This document shows positions 17,602 through 24,971 of a stretch of DNA of 33,026 nt, in pieces. Within the stretch, counting starts at the first letter, position 1. Each line of letters starts with the position of its first letter. The notes beneath the pieces were generated by a model. The model searched no databases, was not told where the DNA came from, and was given only the letters and a program-made list of their open reading frames with translations. The position numbers were made by a program, and so were the translations under genes. Source of the DNA: Burkholderiales bacterium (GTDB lineage Bacteria; Pseudomonadota; Gammaproteobacteria; Burkholderiales; Burkholderiaceae_C); the NCBI GenBank assembly GCA_017302655.1, contig JAFLDE010000043.1, forward strand, positions 1 through 33,026. Direction: 5' to 3'.

Positions 17602-19566
17602 ATGAGCTTGATCCGACAAGTCCTGCTTCTCATCGCACTGGCGCTCCTGCTGGCGCTCACAGGGGGCGTGCTCGTAGCGGGCGGGCAGCTGCGTGAGCTG
17701 CTCAGCCAGCAAGCAGCCATCAAGAACGCCGACAACGCCCAGGCGCTGGCCCTGGCGGCCAGCCAGCAGGGCGGCGACGCGGCGCTCATCGAGCTGCTGA
17801 TGAGCGCCCAGTTCGACACTGGCCACTACCAGCTGCTGCGCTGGAGAAAGGCGGACGGGAACATCGCCTTTGAACGCGTGGGCGCGCAGCAAGCCGGCAA
17901 GGCGCCGCCCTGGCTCCAGCAGTGGGTGCGCATCGAAGCGGCGCCCGGTGTGGCGCAGCTGTCGAGCGGCTGGCAGGCGCTTGGCCAGGTGGAGCTGGCG
18001 ACGCAGCTGTCCTATGCCTACGACGCGCTCTGGGCCAGCCTGCTGCGTGTGGCGGCCTGGACCCTTGTCCTGGCGCTGCTGGCGCTGGCCGCCGCCTGGG
18101 CCGTCATGTCACGCATCCGGCGCCCGCTGGACGACCTTGCCCGGCAAGCCGACGCACTGGCGGAGGGGCACTTCCTGCAGGTTCAACCGAGCGGCGTGAA
18201 GGAACTGCGCCCCTTGAGCAAGGCGCTCAACGGCATGGTGCAGCGCATCGAGCAGCTGTTCGCTGCGCACACCGCGCAACTCGGCCTGTTGCGCGAGCAG
18301 GCCCATTGCGACGCCCTCACAGGGCTCTTCCTGCGCCAACATTTCCTGGCTGAATTGGCCTCTGCGCTGGCGCGCGACGACGGCCCCTCGCGCGCCAGTC
18401 TGCTGCTGATTCGGCTTCAGGACCTGGCCGGCGTGAACCGCCTGCTCGGCCGTGAGGCCACCGACCGCGCACTGGCGCAAATCGGGCGCGCGCTGCACCC
18501 CTTCGCCGATTCCCACCCAGGCAGCCTGGCGGGCCGGCTGAACGGCGCGGACTTCGGACTGTGGCTGCCCGAAACGCTGACCCAAACCGAGACCGAATCG
18601 CTGCGCGAGGCCCTGCACCTGGCCCTCCAGGGCTGTGCGGGCGAAGGGGGAAGCGGCGCGCTGCACCTCGCGCTGGGCGGTACCGAGCAATCCCGAAGCC
18701 GCCCTCTGAGCCAATGGTTTGCGCTGGCTGACCAAGCGCTCGCCGAGGCCGAACTGCGCACGGGTGGCGACATGGCCGTCGTGTGGCGGCGAGAGGAAGG
18801 CGAGGAAACTTCGGCCGCTTTGCCGCAGGGCGAAGGCGCCTGGCGCGCACAGATTGAAGCCACGCTGGCGCAGAGCCGCTTGCGCCTGCTGCAGTACCCG
18901 GTGCTCGACCGCGAGGGTCGTTTGCTGCACTGGGAGTGCCCTCTGCATCTCGGGCTGAACCTGCAGGGCGACGGTGGCGCCGAATTCGTGAGTGCCATGG
19001 TCTGGCTGCCGTTGGCGCAGCGCACCGGGCTGAGCGCCGAGGTCGACCTCGCAGCCGTGCAAGCGGCACTGCAGATGACCGCAGCCGACGGCCAGATGCG
19101 CGCTGTGAACCTGGCGCCGGCCAGCCTGCTGGCTGGCGACTTCCTGCAACGACTGCGCGCATTGTTGAAGAGCCAGCCGCTGGCGGCCCGGCAGCTGGCG
19201 CTGGAGTTCGACGTGAGCGCCGCCCAGCGCCAGTTCGCCCTGCTGGCCGAACTGAGCCGCGCCGTGCATCCCCTGGGTGTGCGGCTCGGTTTGGAGCACG
19301 CGGGTGCCCAACTGCAGCACATCGAACGGCTCTACCAACTCGGCCTGGACTACGTGAAGCTGGATCGGTCCGTGCTGCTCGGCGTGGCCGACGATCACGG
19401 CCGCGCCAGCTTCGTGCGCAGCCTGGTGATCCTGCTGCACGGCCTGTCGCTGCAGGTGATGGGCGAAGGCGTGGAACAGGCACGCGATGCCCAGGTGCTA
19501 TGGGACTGCGGCCTGGCGGGCGTCACGGGCCCCTGGGCCACCACGGAGGCCGCGGCTACCCGCTGA
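17602..19566 (+). CDS. lapD: LapD-type c-di-GMP receptor (degenerate GGDEF-EAL)
   Basis: This 654-residue inner-membrane receptor holds LapG in the periplasm when bound to c-di-GMP. Transmembrane helix 1 is near residues 8-27. The periplasmic LapD/MoxY-type domain (about 30-145) contains the Gly123-Trp124 motif that corresponds to the LapG-binding tryptophan loop of P. fluorescens LapD. Transmembrane helix 2 is near 150-170, followed by a HAMP domain, a GGDEF domain and an EAL domain. Both enzymatic sites are degraded: GADF in place of GGDEF, WECPLHL for the EAL motif, and LEHAGA where active phosphodiesterases have an Asp pair. The protein should therefore bind rather than make or break c-di-GMP. 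Context with lapG supports the call strongly. Confidence 0.93.
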   Translation: MSLIRQVLLLIALALLLALTGGVLVAGGQLRELLSQQAAIKNADNAQALALAASQQGGDAALIELLMSAQFDTGHYQLLRWRKADGNIAFERVGAQQAGKAPPWLQQWVRIEAAPGVAQLSSGWQALGQVELATQLSYAYDALWASLLRVAAWTLVLALLALAAAWAVMSRIRRPLDDLARQADALAEGHFLQVQPSGVKELRPLSKALNGMVQRIEQLFAAHTAQLGLLREQAHCDALTGLFLRQHFLAELASALARDDGPSRASLLLIRLQDLAGVNRLLGREATDRALAQIGRALHPFADSHPGSLAGRLNGADFGLWLPETLTQTETESLREALHLALQGCAGEGGSGALHLALGGTEQSRSRPLSQWFALADQALAEAELRTGGDMAVVWRREEGEETSAALPQGEGAWRAQIEATLAQSRLRLLQYPVLDREGRLLHWECPLHLGLNLQGDGGAEFVSAMVWLPLAQRTGLSAEVDLAAVQAALQMTAADGQMRAVNLAPASLLAGDFLQRLRALLKSQPLAARQLALEFDVSAAQRQFALLAELSRAVHPLGVRLGLEHAGAQLQHIERLYQLGLDYVKLDRSVLLGVADDHGRASFVRSLVILLHGLSLQVMGEGVEQARDAQVLWDCGLAGVTGPWATTEAAATR

Positions 19567-19570
19567 GCGC

Positions 19571-19768
19571 TCAGCGGTCCTTGCCTGAGCTCTCGTCCTC
19601 GCGCGGCTGCGACCGCCTGTCGCCGCCGGCGGCAAGCCACTGACCGAAGCAGGACTCGCGGACCTCCAAGCCATCGAGCGAGGCCCGTGGCTGAGCAGGA
19701 TGCGGCACCCCTTGCTTGGGGCGCGTGGTGAGGGCGGAAAAAGGCGATGCAAGTGGCTTGTTCGTCAT
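19571..19768 (-). CDS. Possible small protein of unknown function (65 residues)
   Basis: An ATG at 19768 opens a 65-codon frame starting MTNKPLASPFSALTTRPKQG, with a middle VRESCFGQWLAAGGDRR and a very polar C-terminus rich in Arg, Asp, Glu and Ser. A weak AGG lies before the start. The frame ends 4 bp from the convergent lapD stop. The composition is protein-like rather than the Arg/Pro-rich type of shadow frames. I recognise no family. It may be a genuine small cytoplasmic protein or a chance frame. Upstream, at about 19802-19827, TATCC and GGATA arms flank C- and G-runs and might be part of its control region. Confidence 0.45.
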   Translation of the reverse strand: MTNKPLASPFSALTTRPKQGVPHPAQPRASLDGLEVRESCFGQWLAAGGDRRSQPREDESSGKDR

Positions 19769-19906
19769 GACCTGCACTGTGCGAGGCCGCCGCGGCGCGA
19801 GATATCCCCCTTTGGGGGGGCTTGGATAGAGCCACCACTCCAAATCCGGAGTGAGACGCGCTCGATGCGCGCTTAGGCACTCAAACAAGCGCTGTGCGGA
19901 ATGAAT

Positions 19907-20512
19907 GTGACAACGGCGAGTCCAGAGGACTCGCCGTTGCCCAGCCATCCGCGTGTCGCGCGAGAGACACCAGCCGGCAGAGCCGGCTGCTACGCGCGCT
20001 CGAGGCGCGAAAAGGGACGCTGTGGTTGTGACAACGGCGAGTCCAGAGGACTCGCCGTTGCCCAGCCATCCGCGTGTCGCGCGAGCGACACCAGCCGGTA
20101 GAGCCGGCTGCTACGCGCGCTCGAGGCGCGAAAAGGGACGCTGTGGTTGTGACAACGGCGAGTCCAGAGGACTCGCCGTTGCCCAGCCATCCGCGTGTCG
20201 CGCGAGCGACTCCAGCCGGTAGAGCCGGCTGCTACGCGCGCTCGAGGCGCGAAAAGGGACGCTGTGGTTGTGACAACGGCGAGTCCAGAGGACTCGCCGT
20301 TGCCCAGCCATCCGCGTGTCGCGCGAGCGACACCAGCCGGCAGAGCCGGCTGCTACGCGCGCTCGAGGCGCGAGAAGGGACGCTGTGGTTGTGACAACGG
20401 CGAGTCCAGAGGACTCGCCGTTGCCCAGCCATCCGCGTGTCGCGCAAGCGACACCAGCCCGCAGAGCCGGCTGCTACGCGCGCTCGAGGCGCGCGTAGGC
20501 GGAATGGTTGTG
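19907..20512. repeat. Five-copy 121-bp tandem array derived from the folE2 3' end
   Basis: Units begin (GTGACAACGG) at 19907, 20028, 20149, 20270 and 20391, an exact 121-bp period. Copies differ at only a few positions, and the fifth runs into the folE2 coding end. Each unit holds a perfect 13-bp hairpin (CAACGGCGAGTCC, loop AGA, GGACTCGCCGTTG), a TGTCGC/GCGACA dyad, an AGCCGGC/GCCGGCT dyad and a palindrome around CTCGAG. On the minus strand, about 41 bp of each unit resemble the last 13 codons of folE2 (His-Asn-His-Ser to Arg-Leu-Glu-Arg-Ala-stop), including CGCGCCTCGAGCGCGCGTAG unchanged. The array therefore appears to be a repeated copy of the folE2 tail plus about 80 bp of downstream structured DNA. 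Reading frames through the array are by-products of the period. Confidence 0.95.
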
Positions 20513-21286
20513 AATGGACTCGAAGTTCTCCACTTCGACCACGTAGCGGCCCACGCGCATGTCGGCGTTCAGGCGAAGGGCCACGTCTCGAATGAGGTCC
20601 TCGACGAACTTCGGGTTCTCGTAGGCACGCTCGGTGACCCACTTCTCGTCGGCTCGCTTGAGCAGCGGCCAGATTTCGCAGGAGGCCGAGTCTTCGGCGA
20701 AGCGCATCTGGGCGGAGAAGGGCAGCGGTCGGTCAGCCAGCCACTCGGCACAAATGGTCACCAGCGAGCGCTGGTTGTGCGCGCCGTAGTCGCTGATCTC
20801 CTTCGAGCAGGGGCACAGGCTCTTCACCGGCACGGCCACCTCCTGCCAGACCGTGGTTCGCCCCTCACGCGTTTCCACCTTCCAGCGGGCCTGAAGGTCG
20901 AGCCGGCTCTCAATGCCGGAGATCGGCGCCCGCTTGCGCTCGAACAGGGTGAAGGCGACCTCCGTCACGCCCTCCACCGCATGCAGGCGTTCGAGCATCT
21001 GTAGATGCCGCTCGCGTAAGGAGGCGGCATCGAGCAGTTGTTCGGCCCCTTCTTCCAACCAGGCCACGAAGCGCGACATGTGCGTGCCCTTCTGCGACTC
21101 GGGCAATGCGACGTCGAGCGTCCATTCACCGACGCTGGGCTGCGCGCCGCGTTCGGTCTGCACGAGCAGCGGAAAGCGCACGCGCTTCACGCCCACGCGC
21201 TGGATGGGCAGATGGCGCTCGTCGCGCTCGCTCTGCGTATCGGGGATCGGGGAATGACTCAGTGAGGGGCTCATGCGGTTCAGCAT
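20474..21286 (-). CDS. folE2: GTP cyclohydrolase FolE2 (type IB)
   Basis: This 270-residue enzyme converts GTP to dihydroneopterin triphosphate, the first step to folate and queuosine, using a metal site different from FolE. Family signatures are LPIQRVGVK, QKGTHMSRFVAWLEE, SLCPCSKEISDYGAHNQRS with the conserved Cys, TERAYENPKFVEDL and the C-terminal ENFESIHNHSAYARLERA. An alternative start is the ATG at 21274 (MSPSLSHSP). The gene is 46 bp after dxs on the same strand and is probably the last gene of the xseB-ispA-dxs-folE2 unit. The last 13 codons are the source or a relative of the sequence repeated in the tandem array beyond the stop. FolE2 is often induced by zinc shortage in other bacteria; no Zur site was seen here. 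Confidence 0.94.
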   Translation of the reverse strand: MLNRMSPSLSHSPIPDTQSERDERHLPIQRVGVKRVRFPLLVQTERGAQPSVGEWTLDVALPESQKGTHMSRFVAWLEEGAEQLLDAASLRERHLQMLERLHAVEGVTEVAFTLFERKRAPISGIESRLDLQARWKVETREGRTTVWQEVAVPVKSLCPCSKEISDYGAHNQRSLVTICAEWLADRPLPFSAQMRFAEDSASCEIWPLLKRADEKWVTERAYENPKFVEDLIRDVALRLNADMRVGRYVVEVENFESIHNHSAYARLERA

Positions 21287-21332
21287 CCCACGACGGCCAT
21301 GGCCGCACGATGCAGGCAGTTGAATGCTGCGT

Positions 21333-23216
21333 TCAGTGGTTCACCGCGCGCAAGGAAGTCACGGCCTGGCCCAGGCGCTGACGAATGCTGCGCTCGATGC
21401 CGGCGGCATCCAGGCCCTGCAGGGCCATCAGCTTGGCCGGGTCGCCGTGCTCGATGAACACATCAGGCAAACCGAGTTGCAGGACAGGCACCGCGAGACC
21501 GACGGCGTTCAGGTGCTCCAGCACGGCCGAGCCCGCGCCACCCATCACACAGCCATCCTCCAGCGTCACCAGCAAGCGGTGTGAGCGGGCCAGGCGCTCG
21601 ACCAGCTCGGTATCCAGCGGCTTGACGAAGCGCATGTTCGCCACGGTGGCCCCCAGGTTCTCAGCCGCCACCAGGGCCGGCGTGAGCAGGGTGCCGAAGG
21701 CCAGGATGGCGACTTCGCTGCCCTCACGGCGCAACTCGCCCCTGCCCCAAGGAAGCGTGACGAGATCCTTGCCGGCCTCCACGCCCGTGCCGGAACCGCG
21801 CGGGTAGCGCACGGTGGCCGGGCCGGGGTGCTGGTAGGCCGTGCTCAGCAACTGGCGGCATTCGCGCTCATCGGCCGGGGTCAGCACGGCCATGTTCGGG
21901 ATGCAGCGCGTGAAGGCGATGTCGTAATTGCCGGCATGCGTGGCACCGTCGGCCCCCACCAGGCCGGCACGGTCCAGGGCGAAGGTGACGTCGAGGTTTT
22001 GCAGCGCGACATCGTGGATGAGCTGGTCGTAAGCGCGCTGCAGGAAGGTGCTGTAAATAGCCAGCACCGGCTTCAGGCCTTCGCAGGCCATGCCGGCGGC
22101 GAAGGTGGCGCTGTGCTGCTCGGCAATGCCCACGTCGTAGTAGCGCTGTGGAAAGCGCTTGTGGAACTCGACCATGCCGCTGCCTTCGCGCATCGCGGGA
22201 GTGATGCCGACGAGCCTCTGGTCGGCCTCGGCCTGGTCGCACAGCCAGTCACCGAACACCTGGGTGAAGGTCTTCTTGGCTGGCTTGGTGGCGGGCACCA
22301 TGCCGACGGCTGGATCGAAGGGCGTGGGACCGTGGTACTTCACCGGATCGGCCTCGGCCAGCTTGTAGCCTTGGCCCTTCTTGGTCACCACATGCAGGAA
22401 CTGCGGGCCCTTCTTCTCACGCAGGTTCTCCAGCGTAGGGATGAGGGCGTCCAGGTCATGCCCGTCGATCGGCCCGACATAGTTGAAACCGAACTCTTCA
22501 AAGATGGTGCCGGGCACGAACATGCCCTTGGTGTGCTCTTCAAAGCGGCGGGCAAACTCGTAAAGCGGGGTGTTGCGCAGCAGGCCCTTGGCACCTTCGC
22601 GAGCCTGGCTGTAGAAATTGCCGCTCATCAGGCGGGTGAAGTAGTTGTTCAGCGCGCCCACCGGCGGGCTGATCGACATGTCGTTGTCGTTGAGGATGAC
22701 GAGCAGGTCGCCCATCAGGCCGCCATGCGCCACACCGGCGTTGTTCAAGGCCTCGAAGGCCATGCCGGCGGTCATCGCGCCGTCGCCAATGACCGCCACG
22801 GCGCGACGGCTCTCGCCCTTGAGCTTGGCTGCCATCGCAAACCCATGTGCCGCCGAAATGCTGGTGCTGGAATGGGCGGTGCCGAAGGTGTCGTACTCCG
22901 ACTCGTCTCGGCGCGGGAAGCCCGAAATGCCCCCCAGCTGGCGCAGACCACTCATCTGGTCGCGGCGTCCGGTGAGGATCTTGTGCGGGTAGGTCTGGTG
23001 ACCAACGTCCCAGACGATGCGGTCGCGAGGTGTGTCATACACGGCATGCAGCGCGATGCTCAGCTCCACGGTACCCAGGTTGCTCGACAGATGGCCACCC
23101 GTCTTGGAAACCGACTGCAATACGTACTGCCTCAGCTCGCCAGCCAGTTGCTGGAGCTGCGCACGGCTCAGCTTCTTCAAGTCGGCCGGGCTGTTGATCG
23201 TGGAAAGCAGTTCCAT
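21333..23216 (-). CDS. dxs: 1-deoxy-D-xylulose-5-phosphate synthase
   Basis: This 627-residue thiamine-diphosphate enzyme condenses pyruvate and glyceraldehyde 3-phosphate, the first and flux-controlling step of the MEP isoprenoid pathway. Family motifs are [49 protein letters not shown], the cofactor motif GDGAMTAG to [33 protein letters not shown] and [17 protein letters not shown]. The length is normal. It begins 11 bp after the ispA stop. The Shine-Dalgarno sequence is weak, consistent with coupling to ispA translation. Pairing with ispA and xseB is typical of proteobacteria, and pairing with folE2 is familiar from Burkholderia. Confidence 0.97.
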   Translation of the reverse strand: MELLSTINSPADLKKLSRAQLQQLAGELRQYVLQSVSKTGGHLSSNLGTVELSIALHAVYDTPRDRIVWDVGHQTYPHKILTGRRDQMSGLRQLGGISGFPRRDESEYDTFGTAHSSTSISAAHGFAMAAKLKGESRRAVAVIGDGAMTAGMAFEALNNAGVAHGGLMGDLLVILNDNDMSISPPVGALNNYFTRLMSGNFYSQAREGAKGLLRNTPLYEFARRFEEHTKGMFVPGTIFEEFGFNYVGPIDGHDLDALIPTLENLREKKGPQFLHVVTKKGQGYKLAEADPVKYHGPTPFDPAVGMVPATKPAKKTFTQVFGDWLCDQAEADQRLVGITPAMREGSGMVEFHKRFPQRYYDVGIAEQHSATFAAGMACEGLKPVLAIYSTFLQRAYDQLIHDVALQNLDVTFALDRAGLVGADGATHAGNYDIAFTRCIPNMAVLTPADERECRQLLSTAYQHPGPATVRYPRGSGTGVEAGKDLVTLPWGRGELRREGSEVAILAFGTLLTPALVAAENLGATVANMRFVKPLDTELVERLARSHRLLVTLEDGCVMGGAGSAVLEHLNAVGLAVPVLQLGLPDVFIEHGDPAKLMALQGLDAAGIERSIRQRLGQAVTSLRAVNH

Positions 23217-23227
23217 GGGAGCGGTCT

Positions 23228-24133
23228 TCAGTTGTCTCGGGCAACCACGCGGTCGGCCAGTTCACGCAGTCGAAGGCTGTTGAGCGATGGTGCCTGGTCC
23301 AGCGCGGCCAAGGCTTTGTCGCGCAGTCTTGCGGCGTATTGGCGCGAGGACTCCAGGCCCATCACGCTGACGTAAGTCGGCTTTCCAGCCTCTTCATCCT
23401 TGCCCGCCGTCTTGCCCAGCGTGGCGGAATCCTGCGTGACGTCCAAGATGTCATCCACCACCTGAAAGGCCAGGCCGATGGCCGATCCGTAGGCGCAGAG
23501 GGCGCGCTCCGCGTCAGGATCAGGGCAGCCACAGGTGGCGCCCATCAGTACGCTGGCGCGTAGCAAGAGGCCGGTCTTGCGCTCATGCATGTCGCGCAAT
23601 TCGGCCTCTCCAAGCGGCTGACCGATGGCGGCGAGATCGATGGCCTGGCCGCCCGCCATGCCGGCATGGCCACTGGCGCGCGCCAGCAGACGGCACAGAC
23701 GCGCCTGGAGGGTCGGCTCCACACCCTCGTCGGGCGTCAGCACATCGAAGGCGAGGGCCTGCATGGCGTCACCCGCCAGCATGGCCTTGGCCTCGCCGAA
23801 GGCCACATGCACGGTGGGCTTCCCGCGGCGCAGCACGTCGTTGTCCATGCAGGGCATGTCGTCGTGCACCAGTGAGTAGGCGTGGATCAACTCGACGGCC
23901 ACGGCGGCGCGGTCCGCCGCCAGGGCTTGGCCTCGCACCGCCTCGCAAGCCGCCAGAACCAGCAAGGGGCGCAGGCGCTTGCCGCCACCGAGCACGGCAT
24001 AGCGCATGGCCTCCCCCAAGCCGGCCGGCGCGTTGGCCGGCACCCAGGCATCCAGCAGGCTTTCCACCCGATCCAACGCGCGCTCGCTCCAGATGTCGAA
24101 GCTGGCGGGGCTGCTCTCAGGCAATGCGTTCAT
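23228..24133 (-). CDS. ispA: Farnesyl/geranyl diphosphate synthase
   Basis: The 301-residue prenyltransferase joins isopentenyl diphosphate to allylic diphosphates to make geranyl and farnesyl diphosphate. The first aspartate-rich motif is DDMPCMDND, preceded by [10 protein letters not shown]; the second is [39 protein letters not shown] and [14 protein letters not shown] also fit the family. The small residues and Tyr-Ser before the first Asp motif fit a short-chain (C15) product, though chain length is an inference. The ATG at 24133 overlaps the xseB stop by four bases. Confidence 0.95.
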   Translation of the reverse strand: MNALPESSPASFDIWSERALDRVESLLDAWVPANAPAGLGEAMRYAVLGGGKRLRPLLVLAACEAVRGQALAADRAAVAVELIHAYSLVHDDMPCMDNDVLRRGKPTVHVAFGEAKAMLAGDAMQALAFDVLTPDEGVEPTLQARLCRLLARASGHAGMAGGQAIDLAAIGQPLGEAELRDMHERKTGLLLRASVLMGATCGCPDPDAERALCAYGSAIGLAFQVVDDILDVTQDSATLGKTAGKDEEAGKPTYVSVMGLESSRQYAARLRDKALAALDQAPSLNSLRLRELADRVVARDN

Positions 24134-24360
24134 CGATCCTCCCAGGCCTTCAAGGTGCCTTCGTCGAGCACCTTGACCTGTTGTTCGACCGCCTGCAACT
24201 GCTCGCGGCAATGGGTCAGCAAATCCGCACCGCGCTGGTAGGCGTGCAGCAATTGGTCGAGCGGCAGTTGGCCGTTCTCCATGGCCGACACCCATTGCTC
24301 GAGCTCGGCCAGGGCGGCCTCGTAGCTGGCCGGAGCGGCGGTCTTGGCGGTCTTTGCCAT
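24130..24360 (-). CDS. xseB: Exodeoxyribonuclease VII small subunit
   Basis: The 76-residue protein is the small subunit of exonuclease VII, which with XseA degrades single-stranded DNA from both ends. The family core [20 protein letters not shown] is followed by [20 protein letters not shown] and a coiled C-terminal helix. It is the first gene of the xseB-ispA-dxs unit, a common arrangement. The coding start is directly preceded by a terminator-like hairpin that takes the place where a Shine-Dalgarno sequence is expected. xseA is not in the window. Confidence 0.93.
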   Translation of the reverse strand: MAKTAKTAAPASYEAALAELEQWVSAMENGQLPLDQLLHAYQRGADLLTHCREQLQAVEQQVKVLDEGTLKAWEDR

Positions 24361-24362
24361 GG

Positions 24363-24415
24363 AAAAGCGCCCGCGACGGGGGCGGGCGCTACTCTGAAAA
24401 AGGGGCGCGATTGTA
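24363..24415 (-). promoter_or_regulatory. Promoter element and terminator-like hairpin before xseB
   Basis: On the minus strand, TACAAT (24415-24410) is a plausible -10; a TTGACC lies upstream but only 12 bp away, so the -35 is uncertain. About 20 bases further, AGCGCCCGC (24390-24382) pairs perfectly with GCGGGCGCT (24374-24366) over a 7-base loop, and TTTTCC then leads into the xseB ATG. A GC-rich stem followed by four T looks like an intrinsic terminator or attenuator placed in the leader, and no other ribosome binding site is visible. It could equally end a plus-strand transcript. The role is inferred. Confidence 0.45.
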
Positions 24416-24499
24416 GGCGCGGCACCGGGTCAACCCGTGTGTCCTGACATGCAAGGAACTGTGGCGCCACGCCCACGACGCCCCTTGTCCGGGGGGCAT

Positions 24500-24846
24500 G
24501 AGCCTGTTGGGCTTTGGGAGTACCCCGCGTTTGGCCGCCAAGGGGCCTGGTGCAAGGCGCCGGGGCGCAGCCGGACCCGCGTCCGGCAAGCGCCGGCTAC
24601 ACCGCAGCGGGCCCCTTGGCGGCCAAACCCTCTGGGCCGGGACCATCCAGGGGGCCATCCGTCGTTGCCGGCCCGTTGTGGGGCTGAGGCCGGACACAAA
24701 CAGCCCAATGGGCTGTTTGTGCCTGCCGAAGGGCCAGGCCACTGGCCTGGCGCGGCCTGCAAGGCCCGCCCCACGGCCGCGCCGCCGCCTCGTTTGGACC
24801 CCTGACTGGCTCCCGGCGCGGGGCACTCCCAAAGCCCGACAGGCTC
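24500..24846. repeat. 347-bp palindromic element with 30-bp terminal inverted repeats
   Basis: The ends 24500-24529 (GAGCCTGTTGGGCTTTGGGA...) and 24817-24846 are inverted copies matching at 28 of 30 bases. Inside are further dyads: a perfect 19-bp pair GTTTGGCCGCCAAGGGGCC (24529-24547) with 24610-24628, enclosing smaller hairpins; an almost perfect palindrome CACAAACAGCCCA/TGGGCTGTTTGTG (24695-24721); and GCCAGGCC/GGCCTGGC (24733-24751). There is no transposase and no credible gene; a minus-strand frame across it is Arg/Pro-rich. No target-site duplication was seen next to the ends. It fits a non-autonomous MITE-like or REP-like repeat and fills the gap between xseB and the Rieske gene leader. 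A diverged relative lies at 26120-26230. Confidence 0.75.
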
Positions 24847-24851
24847 CTAGC

Positions 24852-24922
24852 TAGAATCGAGCCCCCCTGCCCCCTCGGGCAGTCCGCGCACCCGGCTCAC
24901 ACTTCGGCCGGGTGTTCTTTTT
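24852..24922 (+). ncRNA. Candidate small RNA or attenuator leader of the Rieske gene
   Basis: TAGAAT (24852-24857) could be a -10. The DNA after it holds a short hairpin CTGCCC-CCTC-GGGCAG (24867-24882) and then CACCCGGC/GCCGGGTG (24889-24914) followed by TTCTTTTT (24915-24922), a convincing intrinsic terminator. Nothing coding on the plus strand needs terminating here, and the Rieske start is 50 bp further on. The unit is therefore either a short terminated RNA of about 60 nt or a leader in which termination controls the Rieske gene. The -35 region would lie in the end of the palindromic element and is not a good match. The terminator is well supported; the RNA is inferred. Confidence 0.45.
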
Positions 24923-24971
24923 GCGGTTTCCCTTGGTGGGGCCGCAGGTGCTTTGGAGGACCCCTTGGATC

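Noticed and set aside
17602-19566. Active diguanylate cyclase/phosphodiesterase
   Set aside because: The GGDEF signature reads GADF and the EAL catalytic Asp pair is replaced; context with lapG points to a receptor.
19881-20394. Several repetitive short proteins encoded in the tandem array on both strands
   Set aside because: They arise because 121 is not a multiple of three and the frames cycle; there are no ribosome binding sites and no protein-like composition.
19907-20512. CRISPR array
   Set aside because: The 121-bp units are repeated in full with no unique spacers, contain several hairpins, and no cas genes are present.
24389-24832. A 147-codon minus-strand frame through the palindromic element
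   Set aside because: It is Arg/Pro-rich and dictated by the inverted repeats; no start signal. Its similarity to a frame in the second element follows from the DNA repeat.
24500-24846. Insertion sequence
   Set aside because: The terminal inverted repeats fit, but there is no transposase and no target-site duplication visible, so only a non-autonomous repeat is supported.
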